From: Acidobacteriaceae bacterium
GTDB taxonomy: Bacteria; Acidobacteriota; Terriglobia; Bryobacterales; Bryobacteraceae
NCBI GenBank assembly: GCA_903970405.1
Contig: CAJCIT010000169.1
Span: 1 to 35,112 of the forward strand
Reading direction: 5' to 3'
Length of the DNA: 35,112 nucleotides
A program made the translations under genes and the position numbers. The notes beneath the pieces are model-generated. The model was not told where the DNA came from, did not search any database, and saw only the letters and a list, made by a program, of their open reading frames with translations. Shown here piece by piece: positions 1 through 8,764 of the stretch (its first letter is position 1; each line of letters begins with the position of its first letter).

Positions 1-58
<58 letters not shown>

Positions 59-102
59 TTGCTGAACCCGAACGCCTTCCGCGGCCGCCCTCGGAAAGTG
101 GC

Positions 103-191
103 TGGTGGACAGGGAAGGATTCGAACCTTCGTACGCCGCAAGGGCGGACAGATTTACAGTCTGTTGGCTTTAACCACTCACCCACCTGTCC
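103..191 (-). tRNA. tRNA-Tyr (anticodon GUA)
   Basis: On the minus strand the acceptor stem GGACAGG/CCTGTCC closes a complete class II tRNA. The anticodon stem ACAGA/TCTGT holds the loop CTGTAAA (anticodon GTA). A long GC-rich variable arm follows, as expected for bacterial tRNA-Tyr, then a T-arm GAAGG-TTCGAAT-CCTTC. The discriminator A and CCA end are encoded in the DNA (103-106). Confidence 0.97.
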
Positions 192-508
192 AACTTCTGA
201 AGGCTCTCGACCGCCCGCCCCCAAGCTGCCGCGGCGCAGAAACTGCACATGCGCGAATCACAACAAGCCGACATCCTTAGGGAGGGGAAGCGCTTCTCCC
301 CAAGCCCCTGCCTGGGAAGACGGGAACGCGTGCAAACGCAGGACTCCTGATTACCTTCTTTACGAGAATATCACAGCTCATGCATGCCACACCCCAAAGC
401 GCGTCTGCGGTTTCACAAGGGGCGTCGGCGCCGACACCAGCCGGCGCGGCTGATGTTGCGAAGGCCGTTGCATCTGGGTGCGATGGCGGCATTGAGCGGC
501 GTCAATCG
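192..508. other. Non-coding stretch between tRNA-Tyr and the GT25 gene
   Basis: No convincing gene is visible in either direction. The one clear structure is a palindromic core GAAGCGCTTC flanked by GGG/CCC (about 284-301). It could act as a weak hairpin at the end of the minus-strand polysaccharide transcript, but neither side has a T-run. No convincing promoter for the tRNAs was found. Confidence 0.5.
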
Positions 509-1231
509 CTACTGGGCGATTTTCTTGAGCAGGGAGCGAACACCGCGGCCCATGCCCCATACGTCGCGAAAAACGGGTACGCTCTGGTACCAGACGCTGT
601 GAATGTCGCTCCGGGAGGGCCGCTGCCAGCCGAGGTTGGGCTCGGCAATCAGCGTGACGAGATCGGGGTTTGCCTCCCGGAACGAAGTGAGTGCGCCATC
701 GAGATGCATGGGACCGCCGTTGGGATGGCCCGCCGGCCGATTCTGCGCCGCGTCAAGATACGAGCGCAATCTTTCGATGGCGGTTTCATTCACTCCATAG
801 AAATGTGAGGTCATCAGCGGGCCAGTGAACGGGATGAGATGAATGGGCGGCTCATGCCCGACCGGTTCAACATGGCCGAGATAGCACAAACCCCACCGCT
901 CCCGGTCGAGAATATCCGCGACCACGGAGAGATTCTGAGTAAGCAGCGGCGAGATCTGAAGATCGTCTTCGATGACGAGGACACGCCTGAGGCCGCGGCG
1001 GCGGGCTTCGGTCATAATGCCAAGGTGGCTGAGGAAGCAACCGCGTACCCCGGGGCTGGGAAAACCCGCGGCATCCTTGGGGCGAACGGCGGGAAAGAGT
1101 TCGAGCTTTCCCGGCGTCAGCGACATGCCGGCCGATGCAAGTTCCCGCGTAATTTGTTTGCGCCGGTCAGTGCGCTCCGGCAGGTTGACGATAAAAGTGC
1201 AATCGAACAGGTCACATAACATAAGGCTCAA
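509..1231 (-). CDS. Glycosyltransferase family 25 (LPS/EPS glycosyltransferase)
   Basis: A 240-residue protein with the features of Pfam Glyco_transf_25, which adds sugars (often galactose) to lipooligosaccharide or related glycans in the cytoplasm. Visible motifs are the N-terminal NLPERTDR (about 16-23), the GVRGCFLSHLGI stretch (61-72), typical of the family's 'GExGCxlSH' segment, and the acidic IEDD motif (87-90) in the nucleotide-sugar/metal site. The called start is a TTG whose bases overlap the TGA stop of the upstream hydrolase gene (TTGA, 1228-1231). An ATG three codons in (1222) is equally possible. The overlap implies translational coupling, so it belongs to the same unit as the hydrolase and probably the Wzy-like gene. 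Donor and acceptor sugars cannot be inferred. Confidence 0.85.
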   Translation of the reverse strand: MSLMLCDLFDCTFIVNLPERTDRRKQITRELASAGMSLTPGKLELFPAVRPKDAAGFPSPGVRGCFLSHLGIMTEARRRGLRRVLVIEDDLQISPLLTQNLSVVADILDRERWGLCYLGHVEPVGHEPPIHLIPFTGPLMTSHFYGVNETAIERLRSYLDAAQNRPAGHPNGGPMHLDGALTSFREANPDLVTLIAEPNLGWQRPSRSDIHSVWYQSVPVFRDVWGMGRGVRSLLKKIAQ

Positions 1232-2838
1232 CGATTCTGTGCCGCGAAGGCCGAAAGCGCCAGGTATTTGGGCGCGGTTGACGGATCCTGATCCTGATGT
1301 TCCAGCGAGCCGAAGGAGCCGTACTTGGTGTAGGCCGTGACGTCGGCATAATGAACCATGGTGTCGCCTCCGGCGGTCTTCCAGTTCTTCAAATACGCGC
1401 TGTAGAGTGCAGTCATCCGCGGGCTCCGATTGGCGGCTTTGAACAGATTCACTAATTGCGCACTGTTCTGAGCAGCGCCCAGGGCGACCAAATGCTGGCC
1501 CCCCTCATAAGCTACAAGCCGCAGCCCGTACTTCCGGGCAATGGCCGCCTGACTTTTCATCATGGCCAGGGCGCAGCCTTGGATATGCGCGAGTTCGACA
1601 TCGAGGACCTGATCGACGCTCATGGCGGCGACCGTGGAGGCGGTAGAAGGGTCGCCCAGGAAGCCCCAACCACCGGAGGACGCATCGGTGCAAACGCTGT
1701 AGTAGGGAGCAATGCCAAGGGCGTCCGCGCTCACGTAGGCGTTGTTGAACGCTACAATCCGCTCGGAAAGCCATGAGTTGACCGCTTGCGACGGCAGTAC
1801 GCGCACCAAGCGGCCGGCGCCTCCAAAGACGCTCTGCCAGATCTGGAAGATTTCAACCGAACGCTGAGCGGTGTAGTAAGCGGCCGCGAGCGTGGGGTCC
1901 TGGCTCAGGTTGAGACCGAGGCCTTGTTTCGAGACGTAGCTGTTCTGCGCAAAGATGCCGTTCCAGGTTTCATTTGAGTACTCGATGTAGACGGAGAGCG
2001 AGGGATCGAGCTGCCGCCGGACAAGAGTGGCGAACTGGCGAATGTAATCGTCGCTGGCTTGAGCCGGCATATTGAACCAGGGGGAGACGCGCAAAGTATT
2101 GGCAAGCTGAATCATGGTTTCGAGCGCAACACCGCGCCAAACGAAGGTGTAGTCAGTGGGCGTGGGGCGGTCTGCCCACGCTTGCTCCGTGGAACTGTTC
2201 GTCATCATCCACTCCATGAAGCGCACCGCGGAGAGATTCGTCAGACGGCTTAAGAACAAAGGATGAAATGGCTGGGTCCGGTAGATATTCTCGAAGCCGG
2301 GCATGATGAAGCGCACGTTGCGCAATGGGTTTGCGGGATTGGTGGAATCGATGATGAGGAAGATGCCATTTGGCGCTGGAGGCACGTTGACCACCAGATG
2401 GCCGGGCTGTTGGCTGACAATGGTGGCGCTGCCCAGGTCGAAGCGAATGTGGCCCTGGCCATCGTAGTAGAGGTTGTAATGGCCGGTAGGGAAGCTGGTC
2501 TGGCTATCGTCCAGCGCGTTGTCGAAAATCAGCGTCTCAACGTACTGTCCGGAAGCAAGTTGAGCGGGCCAACCGTCAGGCGTCAGCCGCAGGGCGGGAC
2601 CTTGGCCCCAGGGAGCGCCCCACTGCTGGCTGATCCAAGGCCGCGCGAGCTTCATGATGTCGACGAACGGCCACTCACGCGTCCAGTCCACAACGGCACT
2701 GAGATTGGCGCCCAGGGTGGGTTTGGTTGTGACGGGCCGGCGCGGAAGCGCATCGGCGACCAATCCCAAGGGAGATTGGGTGCGCCGGGCACCGGCCGGC
2801 ACGAACAATAGCAGCAAGATGAGGCCGATGCCCCGCAA
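1228..2838 (-). CDS. Secreted glycoside-hydrolase-like protein (often annotated 'cellulose-binding protein')
   Basis: A 536-residue protein. An N-terminal signal peptide (hydrophobic run LILLLLFVPAGA) points to export. The mature part resembles a family found in exopolysaccharide clusters and commonly named cellulose-binding protein. It looks like a clan-A type TIM barrel: an acid/base-like glutamate in IEYSNETWN (E290) and a candidate nucleophile in VAYEGGQHL (E445), spaced as in retaining glycosidases. Catalysis is inference. The start is a TTG; no ATG or GTG lies in frame between it and the upstream stop. It sits between the Wzy-like gene and GT25, so it may trim, release or length-control the local polysaccharide. 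A carbohydrate-binding, non-catalytic role is the alternative. Confidence 0.75.
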   Translation of the reverse strand: MRGIGLILLLLFVPAGARRTQSPLGLVADALPRRPVTTKPTLGANLSAVVDWTREWPFVDIMKLARPWISQQWGAPWGQGPALRLTPDGWPAQLASGQYVETLIFDNALDDSQTSFPTGHYNLYYDGQGHIRFDLGSATIVSQQPGHLVVNVPPAPNGIFLIIDSTNPANPLRNVRFIMPGFENIYRTQPFHPLFLSRLTNLSAVRFMEWMMTNSSTEQAWADRPTPTDYTFVWRGVALETMIQLANTLRVSPWFNMPAQASDDYIRQFATLVRRQLDPSLSVYIEYSNETWNGIFAQNSYVSKQGLGLNLSQDPTLAAAYYTAQRSVEIFQIWQSVFGGAGRLVRVLPSQAVNSWLSERIVAFNNAYVSADALGIAPYYSVCTDASSGGWGFLGDPSTASTVAAMSVDQVLDVELAHIQGCALAMMKSQAAIARKYGLRLVAYEGGQHLVALGAAQNSAQLVNLFKAANRSPRMTALYSAYLKNWKTAGGDTMVHYADVTAYTKYGSFGSLEHQDQDPSTAPKYLALSAFAAQNR

Positions 2839-2873
2839 GCCGCCAATTACTTTCGGAATGAAGCGCAGATAGA

Positions 2874-2911
2874 TACTAGTAATTCTAGTAACTATGCGAG
2901 CGCTGCCGCAA
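2874..2911 (-). promoter_or_regulatory. Putative promoter with 9-bp-period direct repeats and nested inverted repeat upstream of the hydrolase gene
   Basis: On the minus strand TTGCGG (2911-2906), an 18-nt spacer and TAGAAT (2887-2882) make a passable sigma70-type promoter. Over the -10 lies CTAGTAA repeated with a 9-bp period (2876-2882 and 2885-2891 on plus). The same bases form the inverted repeat TACTAG/CTAGTA (2874-2890). This AT-rich motif stands out from its GC-rich surroundings and would suit a dimeric repressor. No regulator can be named. Confidence 0.4.
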
Positions 2912-2949
2912 CCGGCTGGAAAGTTACATAACGCATCTTACAACACGGA

Positions 2950-4323
2950 CTACTCAATTACGCGTTGGAACTCGGGCTTGTCCAAGGTAATAAGTTCCAT
3001 GGCCGGTGGGGACGTGCTTTGAGCCGCGCCATCGCCGCCGCGAACCAGATAACCGTCTGTAAAGCCGCAAAGCATGAAGAAGATGGGAGCCACGTTTTCG
3101 CCGAGGTAGGCGCTGGCCAGGGCCCAGGTGAGACCGCAATAGGTTCCCAACAGACAGAAGCTGAGGGAACTGCCCGCCGGCCACATGGGAGCGTAGCGCA
3201 TACCATTCCGAAAGAGACGCACGATGGTGGTGAGGAGGATGAGAACGAAAATGACGGTGGACGTGACGCCGTGCATCAGCGCGAGCAGCAGATAATAATT
3301 GTCGATGGAGCGCATGCTGTTAACGGTGGGCCAGCCACTGGTGCCCCAGCCGAGTACGCCATGCTCGAGCGCGACGGCGACGTACTTATCCATCAAATCC
3401 TTGCGATAGGCAACGGTCTCTTGCGCTTCCGACTTCGCGCCCGCCCGCCCTACGGAGGCGTAAGACTGGAACCAGACATACACGGGAATTCCGAGGAAGA
3501 CGCACAAGAAGAACACCCAGCGCGCACGCGCCTTGGGATTCGGCGGACGGCCGATCCAGGCCACAAAGCAGGCCATGACGGTTCCGAGTTGCGGGCCCCG
3601 CGTGAACGTGATCACCGCTTCCATTAGCAACGCGTAAAGCAGCGCATTCGCTTTCTTAATGGGGAGAGCGATGCGGAACTTCGGCTCCCATGCCCCCGAG
3701 CTTTTTAACCAGAACGCGAACTGCACGCCGATCAGCGTGACGATGCCGTTTAAGATCGCATGTCCGTAGGGTCCGGCGACACGCGGAAAGCCGTAGCGAA
3801 AGGTTGTGACCCAACCGGCGCCCTGTCCCGGGAAGAAGGGATCGAGTAGGAGCCGGTACGGATTGTAGGCGAACCTGAATTCGTAGAGAGTGGTGATCCA
3901 GACCAGGAAAAGACACCATACGAAGCGGCGCCCAAACAGGGTGCGATCGTTCCCGGTTTTCACCAGGCACTTAGCCAGCAGATAGGGAAAGAGTCCGGCG
4001 CCCAACACATCGAACAGCATGTGCCGCGCGTCAGGGAAGCCGGCATTTACATACTCGGAGCACTCCATTACCGCGAGCAGCAAAAATACCAGCAGATCCA
4101 TAATGGAGAACTGGTAGGGTTTATAAAGTCCCTTAATAAAGAAAACAGCGGCGATAGGAATCATGGCCGCTTCGTTGAATGTCGGCTCCGTCGGGATTTG
4201 CCCGCGGGGCCAGTTGGGCATTACCAGGACCACGGTCATGTAGACGTAGAAAAACGCCTGGGCCGGCGATTTGCGGAGGTACCACAACGCGACCAAAGCG
4301 GGAATGACGATGATGACGCTCAC
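2950..4323 (-). CDS. O-antigen ligase / Wzy-type polysaccharide polymerase-like membrane protein
   Basis: A 457-residue, strongly hydrophobic protein with about ten predicted membrane spans, starting from a GTG at 4323. The overall pattern fits the O-antigen ligase/polymerase superfamily (Wzy_C-like): many short spans, a large periplasmic loop in the second half (around SYASVGRAGAKSEAQETV), and the sequence HGVLGWGTSGWPTVNSM, resembling the 'GxGxG..p..HN.yL' region of that family. Such proteins polymerise or ligate undecaprenyl-linked oligosaccharides at the outer face of the inner membrane. It is followed by the hydrolase and GT25 genes and faces a divergent GT4 gene, so this is a polysaccharide locus. 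Primary sequences in the family diverge strongly, so polymerase versus ligase cannot be decided. Confidence 0.75.
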   Translation of the reverse strand: MSVIIVIPALVALWYLRKSPAQAFFYVYMTVVLVMPNWPRGQIPTEPTFNEAAMIPIAAVFFIKGLYKPYQFSIMDLLVFLLLAVMECSEYVNAGFPDARHMLFDVLGAGLFPYLLAKCLVKTGNDRTLFGRRFVWCLFLVWITTLYEFRFAYNPYRLLLDPFFPGQGAGWVTTFRYGFPRVAGPYGHAILNGIVTLIGVQFAFWLKSSGAWEPKFRIALPIKKANALLYALLMEAVITFTRGPQLGTVMACFVAWIGRPPNPKARARWVFFLCVFLGIPVYVWFQSYASVGRAGAKSEAQETVAYRKDLMDKYVAVALEHGVLGWGTSGWPTVNSMRSIDNYYLLLALMHGVTSTVIFVLILLTTIVRLFRNGMRYAPMWPAGSSLSFCLLGTYCGLTWALASAYLGENVAPIFFMLCGFTDGYLVRGGDGAAQSTSPPAMELITLDKPEFQRVIE

Positions 4324-4421
4324 AGGCGATGGTCCGGAAACAAGCTAATCTCAGGCTACTTCATGGTTAGGGCCGCAGGGGCTTCAGCGGGGTACGATTG
4401 GGCGTGCCGCCCCGGAATTCG

Positions 4422-5600
4422 TTGAAGCGCCTGATGTATGCCGCCGGACCCGGCGATGTAATCGGCACCTTCGAGAACTGGAAGGCCGGGCGAGACGATC
4501 CATCGCAAGTCTCAGTGACTTACAGCGGACAGTTTTTCGATGTGTGCCGCGCGGTGGGCGCCGAGTCGCTGACCGTCTCGCAATCGAAACGAGCGTTGCT
4601 GGTGGAACCGCCGTTTCGCATCGAACAGATTGAGGTGAAGCCGACCGGCGGCGGCTGGCGGTATCACTGGGCGACGATCGTTTATGGACTGAGAATCATC
4701 TTTCGGGCGCGGCGATTTCGAGTCGATGCGCTGATCGTGGCGGAAGGATTGATGCATTGGTTTATGTTGTGGCTGGCGCCGCGGCGGTGCCTCATCATTC
4801 CTACTCTGCATTGCTTGCTGTGGCTGAAGGATGAACAGCCCGGCTTCATTCATCGCAGACTGAACCGGCGGTTCTTTGAGCGGCGAGCGTTCGCGGTCAT
4901 GACCGCCTCCGATGACATTAGCCGGCAGGTCCGGAGGCTGACCCACGGCGAGGCGAGGCCAATCTATGAGTTTCTGCCTACTTATCGGCGCGAGATGTTC
5001 AGCGGGATTGCGCCGCCATCCCCATGGGGGCTTATGGGAGCGCCTTTTCGGGTCTTTTTCGCCGGCCGGGTGGAGGCGAACAAGGGAGTCAACGTGTTGC
5101 TGGACTTAGCAGAAATGCTTTCCGCGGAGGAACCGGCCGTTGAGTTCGATTTATGCGGAACGGGTTCGGCCCTGGAAGCGCTGAGAGAAAGCGCCACGCG
5201 GAAGGGGCTGAGCGAACGATTCCGCTGCCATGGACACTGCAATCGCGAGAGCATGCGCAAAATGTTTGAGGATTGCCACGCCGTCATTGTGCCGACGACG
5301 CGTGAATTCAACGAAGGGTTCAATCAGGTAGTGGCGGAAGCGGTGCTGGCCGGGAGGCCCGTGATTACGTCGAGCGTCTGTCCGGCCCTTTCTTACGTGC
5401 GGGAAGCAGTTATGGAAGTGCCGCCGGATTCGACGGTGGAGTACGCCGGCGCGATCCGGGCGCTTGCGAACGATCCGGAGTTGTACGAAGCGAAGCGCGC
5501 AGCAGCCTCACGTTATCAGGAGCAATTCTATGCTCCGGACAACGGCTGGGCCAGCACGCTGTTGAAGGTGCTGGCGTTGGCTCAAAAGCGGGCTTTTTAG
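4422..5600 (+). CDS. GT4-family glycosyltransferase (GT-B fold)
   Basis: About 392 residues from the suggested TTG start at 4422, giving the N-terminus MKRLMYAAGPGDVIG. In-frame alternatives are TTG 4398, GTG 4404 and ATG 4434. The TTG at 4422 has a GGAA stretch just upstream and starts right before the nucleotide-binding-like YAAGPGDVIG segment. The C-terminal half is a classic Glycos_transf_1 domain: FFAGRVEANKGVNVLLDLA, FDLCGTGSALE, and the E-x7-E motif in NEGFNQVVAEAVLAGRPV that binds the donor sugar nucleotide. It probably adds a sugar to a lipid-linked precursor. It is divergent from the Wzy-like gene, sharing a roughly 100-bp promoter region, which ties it to the same cluster. Confidence 0.85.
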   Translation: MKRLMYAAGPGDVIGTFENWKAGRDDPSQVSVTYSGQFFDVCRAVGAESLTVSQSKRALLVEPPFRIEQIEVKPTGGGWRYHWATIVYGLRIIFRARRFRVDALIVAEGLMHWFMLWLAPRRCLIIPTLHCLLWLKDEQPGFIHRRLNRRFFERRAFAVMTASDDISRQVRRLTHGEARPIYEFLPTYRREMFSGIAPPSPWGLMGAPFRVFFAGRVEANKGVNVLLDLAEMLSAEEPAVEFDLCGTGSALEALRESATRKGLSERFRCHGHCNRESMRKMFEDCHAVIVPTTREFNEGFNQVVAEAVLAGRPVITSSVCPALSYVREAVMEVPPDSTVEYAGAIRALANDPELYEAKRAAASRYQEQFYAPDNGWASTLLKVLALAQKRAF

Positions 5601-5619
5601 TTTCGGGCCGTGCGGGCAC

Positions 5620-5648
5620 TTGACTTCTTCCCTGTTCCAGGCTATACA
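5620..5648 (+). promoter_or_regulatory. Sigma70-type promoter of padR-ADOP unit
   Basis: TTGACT (5620-5625), a 17-nt spacer and TATACA (5643-5648) match consensus -35/-10 elements very well. A purine-rich CAGGGGAA sits just before the TTG start of padR at 5669. PadR-family repressors usually bind their own promoter; the TATACATAGT stretch over the -10 is a natural operator candidate, but that is inference. Confidence 0.75.
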
Positions 5649-5668
5649 TAGTTTCGACAGGGGAACGA

Positions 5669-6001
5669 TTGGCCGACGAATCGCCTCAACTCTTACCCGG
5701 GACCCTCTATATGCTCATCCTGCGCACTCTTGCCGGCGGTCCGCTGCACGGCTACGCCATCTCGCGCCGCATCAAGCAGTGCTCGGCGAACGTGCTCGAT
5801 GTGGAAGAGGGTTCGCTGTACCCCGCTCTGAACCGGATGCTGCTCAAAGGGTGGCTTTATGCGGAGTGGGGTGTCTCAGACACGAACCGGAAGGCACGGT
5901 TCTACCGGCTCACCAAGGATGGCGAGAAACAACTTGCCGCCGAAGCCGAAGAGTTCAAGAAGCTGATCACGGCAATCCAGTTAGTCATGAAAACCGCGTG
6001 A
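5669..6001 (+). CDS. PadR-family transcriptional regulator
   Basis: A 110-residue winged-helix protein. Its body has the PadR signature: LPGTLYMLILRTLAGGPLHGY at the N-terminus, then EEGSLYPALNRMLLKGWL (recognition region) and the wing ARFYRLTKDGEKQL. PadR proteins are dimeric repressors, often ligand-responsive, acting on membrane-transport genes. The start is TTG with an AGGGG-type ribosome site; no better in-frame ATG exists. It ends 12 nt before the ADOP permease start with an AGGAG site between them, so the two form one operon. This PadR-ADOP pairing is recurrent in Acidobacteria (established knowledge). The ligand is unknown. Confidence 0.92.
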   Translation: MADESPQLLPGTLYMLILRTLAGGPLHGYAISRRIKQCSANVLDVEEGSLYPALNRMLLKGWLYAEWGVSDTNRKARFYRLTKDGEKQLAAEAEEFKKLITAIQLVMKTA

Positions 6002-6013
6002 GGAGATTGTCCC

Positions 6014-8638
6014 ATGTCATTCCTACCCCGTCGACTAAAAGAGCTGTGGCTTCGGCTGCATTGGCTTTCCGGCCGTTCACGTTTTAGCGCCGAACTTTCG
6101 GACGAAATGGACTTTCACATTGAGAGCCGCAGCGATGAACTAGAGCAAAGCGGCTTGCCGCGGGCGGAGGCGGTTCGGATTGCCCGTCGCGAGTTCGGAC
6201 CGCGCTTGCGAACCGCCGAGGATACAGCCAGCGCGTGGCAGATTCAGTGGCTGGAGGACCTTTTCTCTGATGTGCGCTACGCGGCGCGGGCGTTTCGCCG
6301 CAATCCCGCCTTTGCCGGCGCCGCCATTTTTTGCCTCGCTTTAGGCATTGGCGCTAATACCACGGTTTTCAACATCACCACCAGCTTTCTGTTCAGTGAG
6401 CCGTCCTGCCGCGACTCGGCCTCCATCGTTTCGATTTCGGTGGGCGGCAACAGCAACTCCCCGATGGCCGATTACAAGTTCGTCGACGAAGCGCATCTCC
6501 TTAGCGGCATGGCGGGCGCTAACTTCGAGCGCGAAGTGAACTGGCAAGACGGCGACCGCAACAAAAGGCTCTACGCCGGAGTTGTTACTGGCGATTTCTT
6601 CACAACTCTCGACATCCCGCTCCGCCTTGGGCGGGGCATCGCGCAAGGCGAAGTGGATACGGCGGTGCTATCGGAGCGAATCTGGCGAAGCCTCTTTGGC
6701 GCGGACCCAGCGATTCTGGGCCGCAAAATCATCCTGGAGGGCCGGGTCTATACCGTCGCCGGCGTGCTGCCGGAGAACCACCGTTCCATCTTCGGCTTCG
6801 GCATCTCACCGGAAGTCTATGTTCCGGTGACCCATGACAATGAGTATGTCCAGTTCTACGGCCGGCTGCCCAAAGGGATGAACATCGGCGTGGCCCGCGA
6901 ACGCCTGCGGGCCACGCTGAGTCAGTTGGATGTCATTCGTCCGGTGGAGAACTGGAAGAGGACCGGCAATCTGATTGTTACCGGCGTCACAGGCTTTGAC
7001 ATGCTTAATCAGCAAATGCCCGGCGCCGTCACCGCGTTTTTCGTCATGTTGCTGGTTGTGGTGGGGTTGGTGCTGCTGATTGCCTGCACAAACGTCGCCA
7101 GCTTACTGCTGGCGCGGGCCTCCAGCCGTTCGAATGAACTCACCATTCGCCTTTCGCTCGGGGCCAGCCGCCAACGAATCATCCGCCACTTACTCGCGGA
7201 GAGCCTGTTGCTTTCCGTGCTCGGCGCCCTGGCCGGTATTGCCATCAACCTCGCCTGCGCGCGCTTGCTCAAAGACCTTGTCCTGCCAGTCCCCGTTCCA
7301 ATCCGGCTCGTGATTCTGCCGGATTGGCGCCTGATGCTTTACTCGCTCGGCATGGTGCTTGTCAGCGCGCTGTTGTGCGGTTTGCTTCCCGCGCTCAAGG
7401 CGGTGCGAAAAGACGTCAATGCGGGCCTGAAGCAGGAAGGACGCCATACCGGCCGCACTTGGAATTTGCGCAGCCTGCTGGTGGCCGGCCAGCTTGCAGT
7501 CTCCATTGTTTTGCTGGCCGCCGGATTTCTCTTCCTCCACAACCTGCTGCGCGCCACGGCCATGGACCCCGGCTTTAACGTTCGCCGCACCCTCTGGGCT
7601 TCCATGCGGCTGGTGCCCGATCGATACAGCGACCCAGGTCAAGCCCGGCAGAGGGCGCTGGTGAACACGGCGATGGAGCGCATTCGCGCACTGCCGGGCG
7701 TGGAATCTGCGTCGATCGCTCACCACATTCCCCTGAATGAGAATTGCGTTGACTCGATTGGCGTCCGCACCGATCTTTCCGCCGCGCCGATGCGTGTCCG
7801 GTACCAATGCAACGCGGTGGGGCCCGATTTTTTTCGCACTCTCTCCATTCCCGTCTTGAGAGGCCGCGAATTCTCATCGGTTGACCGGATCGGCTCACAG
7901 CCGGTTGTGATCGTAAACCAGGCTTTTGCCCATCAGGTGTTCGGCGGCGCCGATCCGGTGGGCCATGCCATTACGCTTGATTACCCCGGCGCCAAGGCAC
8001 AGACCATCGTCGGAGTGGTCACCGACAGCAAGTACGTCACGCTCAGCGAGAACCAGCTCCTCGCCGTGTATGAGCCCTACTTCGCCAAGGACGAGCCGGT
8101 CCATCTCAACTTCGTCGTCCGCACAGCGGCCTCACCGGGCGCGTACGTTAAGACGGTCAGCGATGAGTTGAGCCGCCTCGATTCGTCCGCTGCCGTCGAG
8201 GTCAAGCCGATGAGCGAAGCGCTGGGACTGGCACTGCTGCCGAGCCAGGCAGCCGCCGTCATGCTGGGTACCATGGGCGCGCTGGCCCTGATTCTGGCCT
8301 CGATCGGGTTGTATGGCGTGCTTTTGTACTCCGTCTCGCGGCGAACCCGCGAAATCGGCCTTCGGATGGCGCTGGGGGCCTCGCAATCCGACGTCTTGCG
8401 AATCGTGCTCCGCCACAGTCTGGTGCTGGTGGGAAGCGGCGTAGCGGTGGGTCTGATTCTGGCCTTCTTTGCTATGCAGCCGCTCGCCTTCTTCCTTGTT
8501 CCGGGCGTCAGCGCTTCGGATTCGACGGCGTTTCTAGCGGTGATCGCGGTGCTGGCAGGCGTTGCGTTGCTGGCAACGCTGGCGCCGGCCCTTCGCGCGC
8601 TACGCGTGGATCCCATGGTGGCCCTGCGATACGAGTGA
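6014..8638 (+). CDS. ADOP-family permease (FtsX/MacB-like, acidobacterial duplicated orphan permease)
   Basis: An 874-residue membrane protein. The N-terminal roughly 100 residues (SRFSAELSDEMDFHIESR, then DVRYAARAFRRNPAFAG) are the typical ADOP leader. Two FtsX-like units follow, each with a MacB periplasmic domain: the first with the LLIACTNVASLLLARASSR transmembrane stretch, the second ending in ILASIGLYGVLLYSVSRRTREIGLRMALGAS and a last pair of spans before LRVDPMVALRYE. Length and duplicated layout match the family. MacB-type proteins normally need an ATPase; none is adjacent, which is why the family is called orphan. Substrate and energy source are unknown. The ATG at 6014 follows an AGGAG at 6001-6005. 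It is co-transcribed with padR. Confidence 0.92.
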   Translation: MSFLPRRLKELWLRLHWLSGRSRFSAELSDEMDFHIESRSDELEQSGLPRAEAVRIARREFGPRLRTAEDTASAWQIQWLEDLFSDVRYAARAFRRNPAFAGAAIFCLALGIGANTTVFNITTSFLFSEPSCRDSASIVSISVGGNSNSPMADYKFVDEAHLLSGMAGANFEREVNWQDGDRNKRLYAGVVTGDFFTTLDIPLRLGRGIAQGEVDTAVLSERIWRSLFGADPAILGRKIILEGRVYTVAGVLPENHRSIFGFGISPEVYVPVTHDNEYVQFYGRLPKGMNIGVARERLRATLSQLDVIRPVENWKRTGNLIVTGVTGFDMLNQQMPGAVTAFFVMLLVVVGLVLLIACTNVASLLLARASSRSNELTIRLSLGASRQRIIRHLLAESLLLSVLGALAGIAINLACARLLKDLVLPVPVPIRLVILPDWRLMLYSLGMVLVSALLCGLLPALKAVRKDVNAGLKQEGRHTGRTWNLRSLLVAGQLAVSIVLLAAGFLFLHNLLRATAMDPGFNVRRTLWASMRLVPDRYSDPGQARQRALVNTAMERIRALPGVESASIAHHIPLNENCVDSIGVRTDLSAAPMRVRYQCNAVGPDFFRTLSIPVLRGREFSSVDRIGSQPVVIVNQAFAHQVFGGADPVGHAITLDYPGAKAQTIVGVVTDSKYVTLSENQLLAVYEPYFAKDEPVHLNFVVRTAASPGAYVKTVSDELSRLDSSAAVEVKPMSEALGLALLPSQAAAVMLGTMGALALILASIGLYGVLLYSVSRRTREIGLRMALGASQSDVLRIVLRHSLVLVGSGVAVGLILAFFAMQPLAFFLVPGVSASDSTAFLAVIAVLAGVALLATLAPALRALRVDPMVALRYE

Positions 8639-8764
8639 GGACCCAGGAGGGGCGGCGCGGCTGTTTGGCAACGTTACGCGAAATGGCGTGGACCGCTCGG
8701 CAATCGATGCACAAATGCGCTATGGGTCAAGTAGCGCATTACCGGGACGCGAGCCGTTGCCAAG

